44,597 nucleotides of DNA from Beroe ovata. Its lineage: Eukaryota > Ctenophora > Nuda > Beroida > Beroidae. This document shows, in pieces, positions 35,028 through 44,597 of the stretch (positions within the stretch are counted from its first letter, which is position 1; every line of letters starts with the position of its first letter). The DNA lies in assembly GCA_946803715.1 (NCBI GenBank), contig CAMPET010000247.1:47362-91958 (forward strand). The letters are read 5' to 3'. The notes under the pieces are model-generated. The model had not been told where the DNA came from, did not search any database, and worked only from the letters and a program-made list of their open reading frames with translations. The translations under genes were made by a program, and so were the position numbers.

Positions 35028-35234
35028 ATGGCCGGGACTTTCTATGATGACAAAGAGGAAATAATTTATGATGATCTAAGCAGTTCATTTGAGCTCACTG
35101 ACGAGGATTCCAGCTCTTCAGCTCTTCCACGGCCAGGAGCATGGCAGGAAATGTATTATTCCCGTTTGGATAAACTGCTCCAGGGAGGAGAACACCCATC
35201 TTTACGGAGGAGCTTAGTTCTGGAAACTGCATGA
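35028..35234 (+). CDS. Candidate small acidic protein, 68 aa
   Basis: A single open frame starting at ATGGCCGGG (G at +4) encodes an acidic, Ser-rich N-terminal half (FYDDKEEIIYDDLSSSFELT, DEDSSSSA) and a more basic, helical-looking C-terminal half (WQEMYYSRLDKLLQ, LRRSLVL). An AATAAA lies at 35396-35401, 162 bases after the stop. It is not low-complexity overall and does not overlap any identified receptor exon, beginning 19 bp beyond the first one on the other strand. I do not recognise a family. It may be a real short gene, an exon of a larger plus-strand gene, or chance. Confidence 0.4.
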   Translation: MAGTFYDDKEEIIYDDLSSSFELTDEDSSSSALPRPGAWQEMYYSRLDKLLQGGEHPSLRRSLVLETA

Positions 35235-38200
35235 GCACGAAACCGCAAACAAAAATCGTGTTCATCATTGCTCATTATCTGAATACCTGAAAACTTAAAG
35301 ATGAACAAAGGATTACTATCTTTAAGATATAATATGCTCTACCTATATGATAATATGAACCTAACTACACACACGCTTCCCCCTTCTCTGAGCAAAATAA
35401 AACGAAAAGCAAAGAGTTTTGCCCGACAACAAAGAGCTTATATCGAAGGATAATAGAAGTGTGATGGAGATCGTTAGCAATAAAGAGATAATAAGGGTGG
35501 AAGAGATGTGGAATGAATTGTTAGTGTAAGGAACTATTCGGGATTGCTGCCTTTTATTCTCGTGACTGTATAGTACCATAAATCATCATACGTTTATTGT
35601 ATAATTGATCACCTCATCAAATGGAATAAGTGGGGCTCATAATGTACGTGTGAGAATGTGAATATAACTGCCCAGTGTGGAATCGGAGTAAGGACTACGT
35701 TATCATGATTAGTAGGTTTTATAGAACCTTATCCATGACCTGTTTTGTGCGCCTATTAGTATTTAAAGTTCCCAAATAATTAAGATTTCATGCATTTAGC
35801 TACATCGGATGGACACATAATGATACGACAGCATGAATATACCTAAGGGGAATGGGGATGGTACTCACTACTCACTGACCAACCATGGACTACAAGTACA
35901 TGGGCTGTAATGATATGCAGATTACCGACTGTTATCATTCATCTAACCATCGGAAAGTATGTAACTTAATTGATAAGTGCGCTATTTGGGGTATTCATGA
36001 GATCTCTGAGATGCTAGGAATTAACAAAGATTACTCATCCCTCCAGCAACATGGCTCTTAGTCTTACAAACCAGGTTACTACAAGCTGGATCACATGCTT
36101 GAGACGAAGCTACGGTAATTGAAACACGACAAAACTTGATCGGGACACGCGGGCGCCCTGCTTAATACTAGAAAATATATGAGCTCACTATCCAGAACTA
36201 AATTTCGCAAACCCTAACCCGTATCCATTATGGACAATGTCAATTCGTTGAAGTTTAACTGTCTCAGAATATGATTGGAATTGGCCAATATGAGGTTAAT
36301 TTGCAAATGTAATTGTTATTCAAATGATGCTGCAAGAGTGATGCAAATCAAGAGACTAGCTTATGCCTACTGCTGCTACTACCACATACAACCGTTAGAG
36401 AAGTATTCATTCTACATTTGTAACAATTGGGAGCTTAATAACTGTCTCCTGGACCAAGAACAATAGGCTATCGAAGCTGCATCATTGCATCAAACCAAAC
36501 TTCAAGAGTACCTGCAGTGCCCTGGGCAGTGCCCACACAAACTGAGATTAAGTGATTTTGTGAAAACATCAACTTATTTTACTTGATAAGCTATTCTGAC
36601 ATTGTTTCGTGTGTTGGCCAGTCCTGGCCACCAATCAACACCACGTCATGTCTTCGTCATCTTTCAATCTCTCCATGAACAATTGATAATAATTGGTTAC
36701 ATGGAACTATAACGGAATGTTCGAATTTCGGTTCGCTAATTGGAACCCACCCCAATTGTAAACATAATTTCAACATAGGTATTGCATAATTTACATAATA
36801 ATGATCGACAGATAAGAATTAATATAGACGGAACACACTGCGTATTGATAATTGTTTTGCATTATAATTAAATAAGAAAATACTTGGATGTGTAAAATAA
36901 AGCAGTATTCTATAGACTGCATAGGTATGTCCGAGAAATCGAGGGGAATACCGAGAATAAGTAATAAGACTGAGCTTCCTGCAGGAATTGTCAATGGGGT
37001 ACATACGATAATTACCACTATAACTACACAAGGCTTGGTAAACTTCAAAAAGCGAAAAATAATATCATGAGCTGACTAATTATTCAATTAAAAACTACTT
37101 ATGTGATATCGGAAACCTCTAAGAAAATATCCGCAATGACAACAAGTATAGATGTGAATTTTAGAATAGAGACTGCACACTGCAAAGGTTCAAGCTATCT
37201 ACACAGCCCACTAGTGTCATGACATAATTCTCTGGTTTTTGGAATGGGGTTGCTCTATAATGATACGGTCGAAGTGAGCCCGAATAGCCCCACTTTAAGA
37301 GCTAGTCTTGAATAGGGCTCACTATCATTGTGGGCAAAACTTGGTGCTTCTTCCCAGTAAACGGCACTAAGAATATAATATTGAGCAATGCAGCATATTT
37401 TATCACTAAAACATATTCATGAATCAGCATCATCTTGGGATTATACTCAAATTATTGCCTCACATAATGCATGATTAAATCGTACGGGAATTTGGACGAT
37501 AGACCAGAACCAGGCTAGTTGATAGGAATTTTGCCGCCATTCTGTCGCAAAATTTAGAGCTATACTCAGCTTTGAAGTATAACGTACCCATATCATACCT
37601 ACGTGTTTGAATTTTCACCGAACATATGCCCAGTGAAATTGAGAATAATCTGTAGTGAGTAACTTGTCACTGCACCAAGAACTAAACGATCTACAGCTAT
37701 ACGATACCTGGACTAAGCGAGATTGATGACAATAAAAGAATAAAGGTGGACAGCTCATCCTAAATTACGGTCTATTACATAGAATTCTCTTACATCGTAA
37801 TCGTCATGTGACTAAAGACAAGCTTGTATGAGGGAGAATCGTCAATAAATATAATACGAGCTGAGACCGAATAATCCGAACAACAGTGCGCCAGATGCCA
37901 CCAGATTTATATTCATACGGGGTGGGAGAGACTAAAGTGGGGTTGTGGCATGATTATATCCCCTATATGAGATCAGCTTATCACATCTTGTTATTTGGAT
38001 TGAGTTCAGTGGGGTTAGGTTGACAAAGAACACAGCTATACGAATGTATTGTTCAAGCAATCTGATCATTTATTGCAAAATAACTTAAAATTTAGTACCT
38101 ATATACCTATTTTCATCAAAAATTCTGGCATTGTACGGACAAGAGGGCCTTACAAACGAGACGGAAAACTGCCAACATAATCACACAGCTTTTCATTAAA

Positions 38201-39913
38201 ACGTGAAACTATCATGTGTGTAGAGAGAGGAGCGGCCGTGAGATGATGATTTGCTGTACCTGTGCAGGCACATGACATGTTTTTATGCATGCGCGTCCCC
38301 TTGGTCAGGGCTCATGCAATTGCCTGCACCAAGTGTGGTAGAAACAAAACGCATGGTATTCTGTAACTTTCCACGTTTCATGGACTGAACATTGAACAAT
38401 AGAGTAGCCAGTCCTTAACTAAACATAACAAGAATATTGCCGAATTCTAATGAAGTAGATCAATCATACACAGAATTAAGCAGAATGTTAACTTTTCTGT
38501 CGCATGACGTATTAAATACCTCGATTATAAGTGGTCGGTAACATGTGTAATACATAGAGACCTCGATGTCTCAATTATAAAGAGGAAACATCTGCTTTAC
38601 TTAATAATAGTCTGATGAAACTAATGATCAATTGATTACACATGGCCAGCGTACAGTAGATGCTGTATATCGGCATGACCCAAATACAACACCAATAAAA
38701 TATCTGAAGTGTGGCACATCTGTTTGGGTAGAAAAGTGTGAGAAGTTTGGCACGTGTCATGAGTACCTGATAGCAGCTGAAATTCTGACTAATTCCTAAT
38801 TAGCAGTACTAATTAGCAGTCAAGCAGCAGTCAAATAAATAGCAGTCAAGCACGTTCATCAGCTGAAAGCAGTGTACCTAGTTATACCCACAAGTAAATT
38901 TTGATTTTGGAGAACGTGAGCTATGTCGGTAATCAGATCATGTGTTGATAAGTAGCTGTCTTCAAGTAGCTGACACTTCACCTCAAATATCCTGACAATT
39001 ATACCTTCATATTTCATTGGTGGAATTGGTTTTTCAGTGATATACAGGTAGATAATTGTTCATTGGTTTGAACGGGGGTCTCTGCATTGGGACGTTAGCA
39101 GTTTATAGATTCCTGATCTACAGCTGTGCATGGGGGATGAGACATAACAAGTCGCACCATATGTGTTTTACTGGTACTCTGCTGACATGATATGAGTAGG
39201 AGGACGTGATCATAGCTTTATTTGAGGGTGGATAAATTTTGCATGCGAGTAATGCAATAAATATTGTGTAAAATTATTGAACTCAATTCTTTCCCACAGG
39301 GATTGTTAAAGTTCGACATAAATTCCATGGCTTCCATCGGCCAGCATCATCGTATTTATTAGGGAAAATTTTAGAATTTGAACTCTGGTCGAAGCTTAAC
39401 TTAAGAACAAAGAAAAGAATACACAAGGAGTTGTATAGTTCTTCAAACCTAAAGAGAAAAAGATGAATAACATGATGTGAGGTGGTATCGTATATAGCGT
39501 TGCTTTGGGACCTTGAAAGGGAATCTGTGAAACAAAAGGAAAGATAATTACATCAGGATAAGAGAATACGCGTGTTGGATTGGAGAAGACTAGGTTAACA
39601 TCATTTAAATACACATTTTTACTTCATCTTAATTATCACTCGACGTGATACAAAGAACTGTAGGATAGCGTGTATCGACACAATGGCTACACATCGCACA
39701 AAACCTTGCAGAGAGGCTCACTGAAAATCTGCGAACTGCTGAACAAGTTCACACTAAAACAATGGAAGAATGAAGCAGTGCAAATGAGAGAGATATATAT
39801 TGGTCCTGTAATTGAGCTCTATATGGCTGTTGATCGAAATTGCCCAAACTGATAATGAATGAGAGTTGAGACTGACATCGTGAAACCAAAATGAGAAAAC
39901 CGGGATTGTGTTG
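35235..39913. other. Long region without a recognised gene
   Basis: No exon with family resemblance or convincing paired splice sites is seen in these 4.7 kb. The receptor's signal-peptide exon should lie somewhere here. The best candidate is a minus-strand frame near 36905-37048 with a hydrophobic stretch (CVVIVVIIVCTPLTIPAG) followed by SSVLLLILGIPLDFSDI, which resembles the start of an ANF domain, but it has no in-frame ATG nearby and no matching donor phase. Short direct repeats (agcagtcaa/taattagcagt) occur at about 38797-38855. Confidence 0.35.
35396..35401 (+). terminator. AATAAA polyadenylation signal
   Basis: Hexamer 162 bases downstream of the 68-residue open frame; it is the main support that this frame belongs to a short transcript. 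Confidence 0.35.
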
Positions 39914-41143
39914 TTAACCCGGTTTCTCGTAAGTTAGTCTTGGAGCATAGTAATCATTCACAGGCGGCTTTATACAGATCAAGACATTTTCTATTTCCTT
40001 ATTCTTTTCCACAGAGTTCAGAGCTGGCATTGAAACAGAGCAGTTGAGCTTATTTCTCCTACTCCAATCAGTTTTGAACCGTTTACGAGTCCGTGAAGTA
40101 TTAACATTTCCACTGATCTGATTTGAATTCTGCACTGCTGGTGAGAGGCTGAGAGTGGAGAGTTTCAGGTTAACATTGGACAAGGATAGACTCTTCACAC
40201 CGTTGTATGTGCTGTAGAATGAACTCTCCCTGTTTGTACTTTGCATGACTTGCCTTGTCTTCTTGAGTTCGCCATTCTTACACTCCTCTGAAATAAGCCT
40301 ATCACGAAACGAATTTCTCTCGAACAAGGATTTATCAAAGCAAAACTGGCAAATATCAGCATTTTTCACATATTCTGGCGTCACCAGATTAGTTTTATGA
40401 TTTGGGGCTTACTGGTAGCGCAGTATGGCAGTGTGCTCATTAATAAGTACCTACGGTTTTAATATGAGAAGAGAATTGACTCTCAGGGGACCTCCTACCT
40501 TTGGACTCTTCAGATAGTTGCATCTGTAAGCAGGATACATCCGGTAGTGAGTACTGGAAGCATTGTGTCTGTGAAGAGAACAAATCCTGTTCCTGGCTCC
40601 TGCCTCCAGCATGCACCACAAACTTCCTTCTAAAATCCCCTCTGTGATAGCTGTCCATAGGTATACTCTGCAGCAGTGGATCGAAAACCAACTCTACAAG
40701 GAGTTGCTCTCGATTTATAGGTATACGTATATGCAATTCAGAACAACGTGTATGACAAATTGAAATAAGACGACATGTAAGAGTGATATGAGTTTAACAC
40801 ATGAGCGTGCAAGAGAATGAAGTGTATTTATCATTTACAACATGCTTCTCAGAATCGTATATTAAAAGCTCTGGAGCAGAACTTTCAGTGTGAGCTTTTT
40901 CATGTTAATCCTCAAAATTGCATATGTCCAGTGCAATATGTGGTTCAATGCATACTTACCACAAAATATCGAATTTTTAACTGCCATTCATCCATTCATC
41001 ATGACAATGAGATGATTCCGTAGTTGTGGGCAAAATAATAGTAAACTAATACCAGTTCCAGACTTGATGAGCTGCTGAAGCTATGGAAGTGCGAAATGAT
41101 ATTCCAGGAGTATTGTTGTGAAAATGAAGACGAAGGTTGATGC
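39914..41143 (-). CDS. Unrecognised gene, C-terminal exons
   Basis: Exons in coding order: 41053-41143 (tentative), then a middle exon ending at a good donor at 40499 whose start is uncertain (an acceptor near 40713 would keep phase), then 39914-40407 with the stop. The 91-bp intron 40408-40498 joins in phase (AAAG/CC). The protein includes QLLVELVFDPLLQSIPMD, DFRRKFVVHAGGRSQEQD, ADICQFCFDKSLFERNSF, a Ser/Asn-rich stretch with a basic patch (SRTRKRFKTDWSRRNKL), and ends PRLTYEKPG. I recognise no domain. CQFC followed by a basic Ser-rich region would fit an intracellular or nuclear protein, but that is a guess. It follows the J-domain gene on the same strand; the tentative first exon starts in phase 1, so more sequence must precede it. 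Confidence 0.5.
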
Positions 41144-41439
41144 CTAAAAGTAAAAATGATATTTCAAATGCCTACTTATAAAGAATATTTACAATCCAAA
41201 ATTTACTATCAAAATGGTCACTCACACGCAACAAACAAAATATCAACAAACCTTTTACTCATGTCAAGGTATGTAATGCCATTAAAAATATGCTCTTTGC
41301 AATAAGATCATGAATGTGTTATGAACTTGATGACCTTAGGAAACTCTTAAAAGGAAACTCCTAAAAGGACGTGTTTTTGTCCCTTGTAACTATGTGTCAC
41401 TTTGTGCGTCATGAGAATAGCATCACACTATAAGGTTTA

Positions 41440-43838
41440 TTAAGTAGGATTTCTTGAAGAATTGCGATTCTTTGATTCAGTCGCAATTTTGAATCCTTCG
41501 TAAAATCCATATCTGAAAGCTGTTATGTCAGGTTTGATAATTTGGTCCGAAAACCGCTCACACAACTTTCTATGAGTGTCTTCTATGCTATTTTGATAAC
41601 GCTTCACAAAAATTGAGAAATTCTCTTCCCATTGTTGCCTCTCCAAAAGTTTCTGGCGTTCTCTCTGTTGTTGCTTCTGGCGTTCTAACTTCTGTTTCTC
41701 TTCCTCTCGTCTTTCTGCCTCTCTCCTTTCCTCCTCTTCCCTTGCTTTCTTCCTCCTCTCAGTTTCTCTCAAGTAGTCGGAAGCATTCCACTCATGATCC
41801 GTACCGTTCTTGTCTGGATCGGTCTCTGTTCTCTCCGCAGTAGGTACGGAGTTATCATCCATATTTCCTGTGGACCGAGAGTTAGGTTTTTCCACATATG
41901 AGGGAGAAGATCTCCCAGGCATCCCAGACTCATCAACAAGATCAGTCTTACGACTAGCAAAGTATGGGAAGAAGGTACTGAAGTTGTAAGGGCTGGCTGA
42001 ATTTGACCAGTGTCGAGATGGGGCACCTGTCTTTGCTCGAAGATGATCAGATTTCTGACCTCTGGAATTGTTCTCATTGATATTGGAATCCTCTTCAATA
42101 TCATTGGAGGGTTTGTTGAAATAATCAGGAACGCTTTGAGCTCGTTGATACCATGGAAAACGCTTTTCCGGCAAAGTCTGCTCTGAATCGGGAGTAGCAT
42201 GAGATCTATAACGAGATCTATGAATATCTGTCTCAGACGCTGTGCTTTCGCCAGTCCCAGAGTCACTGACATCAAAACTATTCTGCGATGATGATGTCAA
42301 GTCCTCATCACAGTCTCTGATGTCCTCTCCGACAGAGCCCCACTTTGATGCAAGATTTGAAGAGTATGAGAAGTCATTATTTTCGGATTGATTATCTTGG
42401 GCATAGCTCGAGTAAGACCCATAACTGGTGAAGGATGTTGTGAAATAGCTGGAAGTTGATTTTCGGACAGCATCCATCCTGTTCTGTCGTTTCTTCATCT
42501 GGGCTTCCCTCAGCTCTCGTTCCCGCTTGATCTGTTCCTCTTTTATACGGAACTCTTCTGCTCTCTCCTCCCGTTCTCTTGCTATTTTCCTTCGCAGTTG
42601 TTCCATCTTGAACTCTTCTTCCCATCGTTCCTATGACATGATTATTTGGACAAAAATTTTAAAATATAAAGATTAAAGAATCGTTCTTTACATAATATGT
42701 TCATCAGAAATCTGGGACGTTGGTCTGCCATTTCATTTGCTTGAAATGAAAAATAACTTGTAATTTGCAACAACTCTCACACCTTACCTGATCTTTCCTG
42801 CGTTCTTCTCTTCTCCTCTCTCTGAGAAGTTCCTTTCTCAACCGCTCAAGCTCAGCTTCCTTCTCATCAAATTCCTGTTCCTCATCATCCCCAGACTGCT
42901 CACCTCTCAACATCTTGGTCAACTTCTGAAATGTTGGGACACATTCAGATGGTGAGTTATACGGTGACCTGTGGCGGTGACCTGTGGCGAGAAACTCGCT
43001 CATAATTACTGACAACTTCCTTACTTCTTTCAGTAATATTAATTTATGGCATAATTACTGACAACCTCCTTACTTCTTTTAGTTATCAATTATGAGGCCT
43101 GGCACTAGACGATATGCAAGACTACACATTATCATTTCCTGTCATCAGATTATAAATTCTATAGGCCGTATTAAACCTAGTCACTGAACAGCTGATATAT
43201 TTTGTCAAGAAATAATAATTATGTCTGCAAATATCTTAACTATACTTCTGCCGCGGCTGTTACTGATTCTAGTGTGAGGCATTAAACAACATTCTGCTGA
43301 ACTTTTAAAATCCTGTTAGCATGTTGTTTCTGCATATCCCACATTATATTCAGCGCCGGAAAACACTATGTATTATTACGGATAGCAGAACTTTCCTATA
43401 ATTATCTATTTATGATAGGTTGTTCGACACAAGTCACAACTGATATGGGACATCTATATCTGCATAAGCCCACATAATGAATGAAGTTTAATTTCATTAG
43501 GAGCCAAAATTGCTTGATCCAACAGCTACTTCAAGCTTTGAAGGTAAGTAAGTGGGCGTAGGTGAAGAAATCTTTACAACATGCCATGTAGAGTTGAAGG
43601 GATAGTTAGGAGAAATAGCTTATATATTTACAATCATATTGTTAACTCAGGATAAGAAGTTCCTTACCTCATAAGCTTCTCCAATCTCGAGAAACTTCTT
43701 GGAGGCCTCCTCATTTCCACGGTTTTTGTCGGGATGGAACTTGAGAGCCAACTTCTTGTACGCTTTCTTCACAGTGTCTTCGTCAGACCCGAAAGCAACT
43801 TGGAGTTGCTCATAGTAAACTTCATAGTTCACAGTCAT
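41440..43838 (-). CDS. J-domain (DnaJ/HSP40) protein with long charged coiled-coil tail (3 exons, 499 aa)
   Basis: Exons 43668-43838, 42788-42925 and 41440-42630 join in phase 0 to 499 residues. Residues 5-57 form a J domain: [20 protein letters not shown], then [18 protein letters not shown] with the HPD tripeptide needed to stimulate HSP70 ATPase, then [11 protein letters not shown], where exon one stops within the domain's last helix. The rest is unusual: an acidic/basic coiled coil (about 70-150, [19 protein letters not shown] and [14 protein letters not shown]), a Ser-rich disordered middle (about 150-370), a second charged helix ([20 protein letters not shown]) and a short C-terminal segment ([20 protein letters not shown] to [11 protein letters not shown]). 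There is no G/F region, zinc finger or signal peptide, so it is a class C J protein, probably cytosolic or nuclear. I cannot assign it to a named vertebrate orthologue. Confidence 0.85.
43001..43086. repeat. Direct repeat in the first intron of the J-domain gene
   Basis: cataattactgacaac(t/c)tccttacttctttcagt-type sequence occurs at about 43001-43036 and again at about 43050-43085, nearly identical. Nearby ggtgacctgtggc is doubled at about 42962-42988. The remainder of intron 42926-43667 shows nothing else. Confidence 0.7.
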
Positions 43839-44538
43839 ATCTGAGATGAACTTTCACTGGAGCTGTCATGCACAAAATCTTGGTGTCAAACTGTCTGTTT
43901 CCCACTTTTTGCTCATGTCCTGATACTGACCTACATAAATTATCAAAATATTACAAAATATGTCAAGTCTTCAAGGATCATAGGAATCAAAATCAGCAAA
44001 ACAACATTGGACAAGGTATTGCTTGCACATTGCAACATGTCAATTTGCTATCGATGTACAAAAACAGCATCACAAGCATTAAAAGTTCTAAGCTGCGGCT
44101 CAACTCTCGACTCTGTCAAAAAGGAGAATCATGTCAACAAGTTGCAACTTATTTTTCCCAACGAATTATAGCTGAAACTTTGCAGTAGGCTGTGATAACC
44201 AAATAAGCTTATTGATAGAGCTAGCGATAGTTTGAATTCTCCAAGCATTGATACAACATATTATAAGCGTTTGTAGAGGAGATAAGGACATTCTGGAAAA
44301 GTGAATACCAACGCTCGTCAGCCTGAACGAAGCAGTAAAACAACTATCACATAGCGCTATAGTGCATTCCAGCTAAACCAAAAAGGGTGACGATAAATTG
44401 CTGCGAGGCAATTCCTCGAAAAGGAAAGTAACTCAGCGTCATGTGATCGTGTTAACTGTGATCCATCAACACACATCAAACATAAAACTCACGAATATGC
44501 GAATAGCATCAGTGCGTCTGTTTATTAATTTGGGCGTA
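43839..44538. other. Upstream of the J-domain gene, no gene seen
   Basis: This stretch should contain the 5' UTR and promoter of the minus-strand J-domain gene. The open frames present have no recognisable domain, no codon pattern I trust and no splice support. Confidence 0.4.
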
Positions 44539-44597
44539 TCTGTGTGTGTGTGTGTGTGTGTGTGTGGTTGTGGGTGGGTGTGAGTGGTGTGGGGGTG
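44539..44597. repeat. TG microsatellite at the window end
   Basis: (TG)n grading into gtgggtgg-type sequence and running to the last base. The window also begins in a CA run (1-25). Confidence 0.9.

Noticed and set aside
36905-37048. Minus-strand hydrophobic frame as signal-peptide exon of the receptor cyclase.
   Set aside because: Attractive content (a long Val/Ile stretch then SSVLLLILGIPLDF), but no in-frame ATG nearby and no donor of the required phase; kept only as a lead.
40400-40440. A-box-like tagcgcagtatgg suggesting a tRNA.
   Set aside because: No B-box follows within range, and it lies in the 91-bp intron of the unrecognised gene.
42392-42625. Second frame inside the J-domain gene (and 41769-42275).
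   Set aside because: Out-of-frame shadows of the long third exon, which has clear coiled-coil coding and phase-consistent splicing.
1-44597. CRISPR array, bacterial operon or integrated prophage as the hidden system.
   Set aside because: Tandem repeats present are minisatellites without regular unique spacers, and all genes have spliceosomal introns; nothing prokaryotic or viral is supported.

Overview
This is a stretch of animal nuclear DNA. Nearly every protein-coding segment is split by short spliceosomal introns with GT..AG borders and consistent phases. The gene set includes a class A GPCR, a single-pass receptor guanylyl cyclase, a ciliary microtubule inner protein and a glycine/tyrosine-rich hnRNP, which is metazoan. 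The background is AT-rich with CA/TG microsatellites, small inverted-repeat elements and islands of CGCG. The proteins are clearly alignable to human families but divergent, so I infer an invertebrate, possibly an early-branching one such as a sponge; I cannot name the species. Single N characters at 2848, 6322 and 16628, each beside a microsatellite or duplicated sequence, show this is a draft assembly.

Layout. 34-977 (+): the 3' half of an hnRNP A/B/D-type RNA-binding protein gene. 978-6209: intergenic, with microsatellites, a 22-bp minisatellite and a MITE. 6210-13587 (-): APPBP2 orthologue, a TPR-type CUL2 substrate receptor, first exon(s) not found. 13588-15062: divergent intergenic region with two GC-rich inverted repeats, one a long foldback. 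15063-19304 (+): CIMIP2B (FAM166B) orthologue, one exon of which is partly duplicated around an N. 20556-22682 (+): SV2/SVOP-like MFS transporter. 23337-35009 (-): a 22-exon receptor guanylyl cyclase. Its 4.1-kb intron at 26134-30232 contains two further genes: an apparently single-exon MFS-like transporter (26880-28244, -) and a class A GPCR (28865-30077, +). 35028-35234 (+): candidate small acidic protein. 35235-39913: no gene recognised. 39914-41143 (-): unrecognised gene. 41440-43838 (-): J-domain co-chaperone with a long charged/coiled-coil tail.

The most notable object is the receptor guanylyl cyclase. Its architecture is complete: ANF-type ligand-binding ectodomain, one membrane span, kinase-homology domain, dimerisation helix and class III cyclase fold. 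However, both metal-binding aspartates, the guanine-selecting glutamate and the catalytic Asn/Arg positions are replaced. The open frame of 960 codons is continuous through all 22 exons, so this looks like a maintained pseudo-enzyme rather than a decayed pseudogene. A GPCR and a transporter nested between its kinase-homology and cyclase exons add a possible regulatory link, which remains inference.
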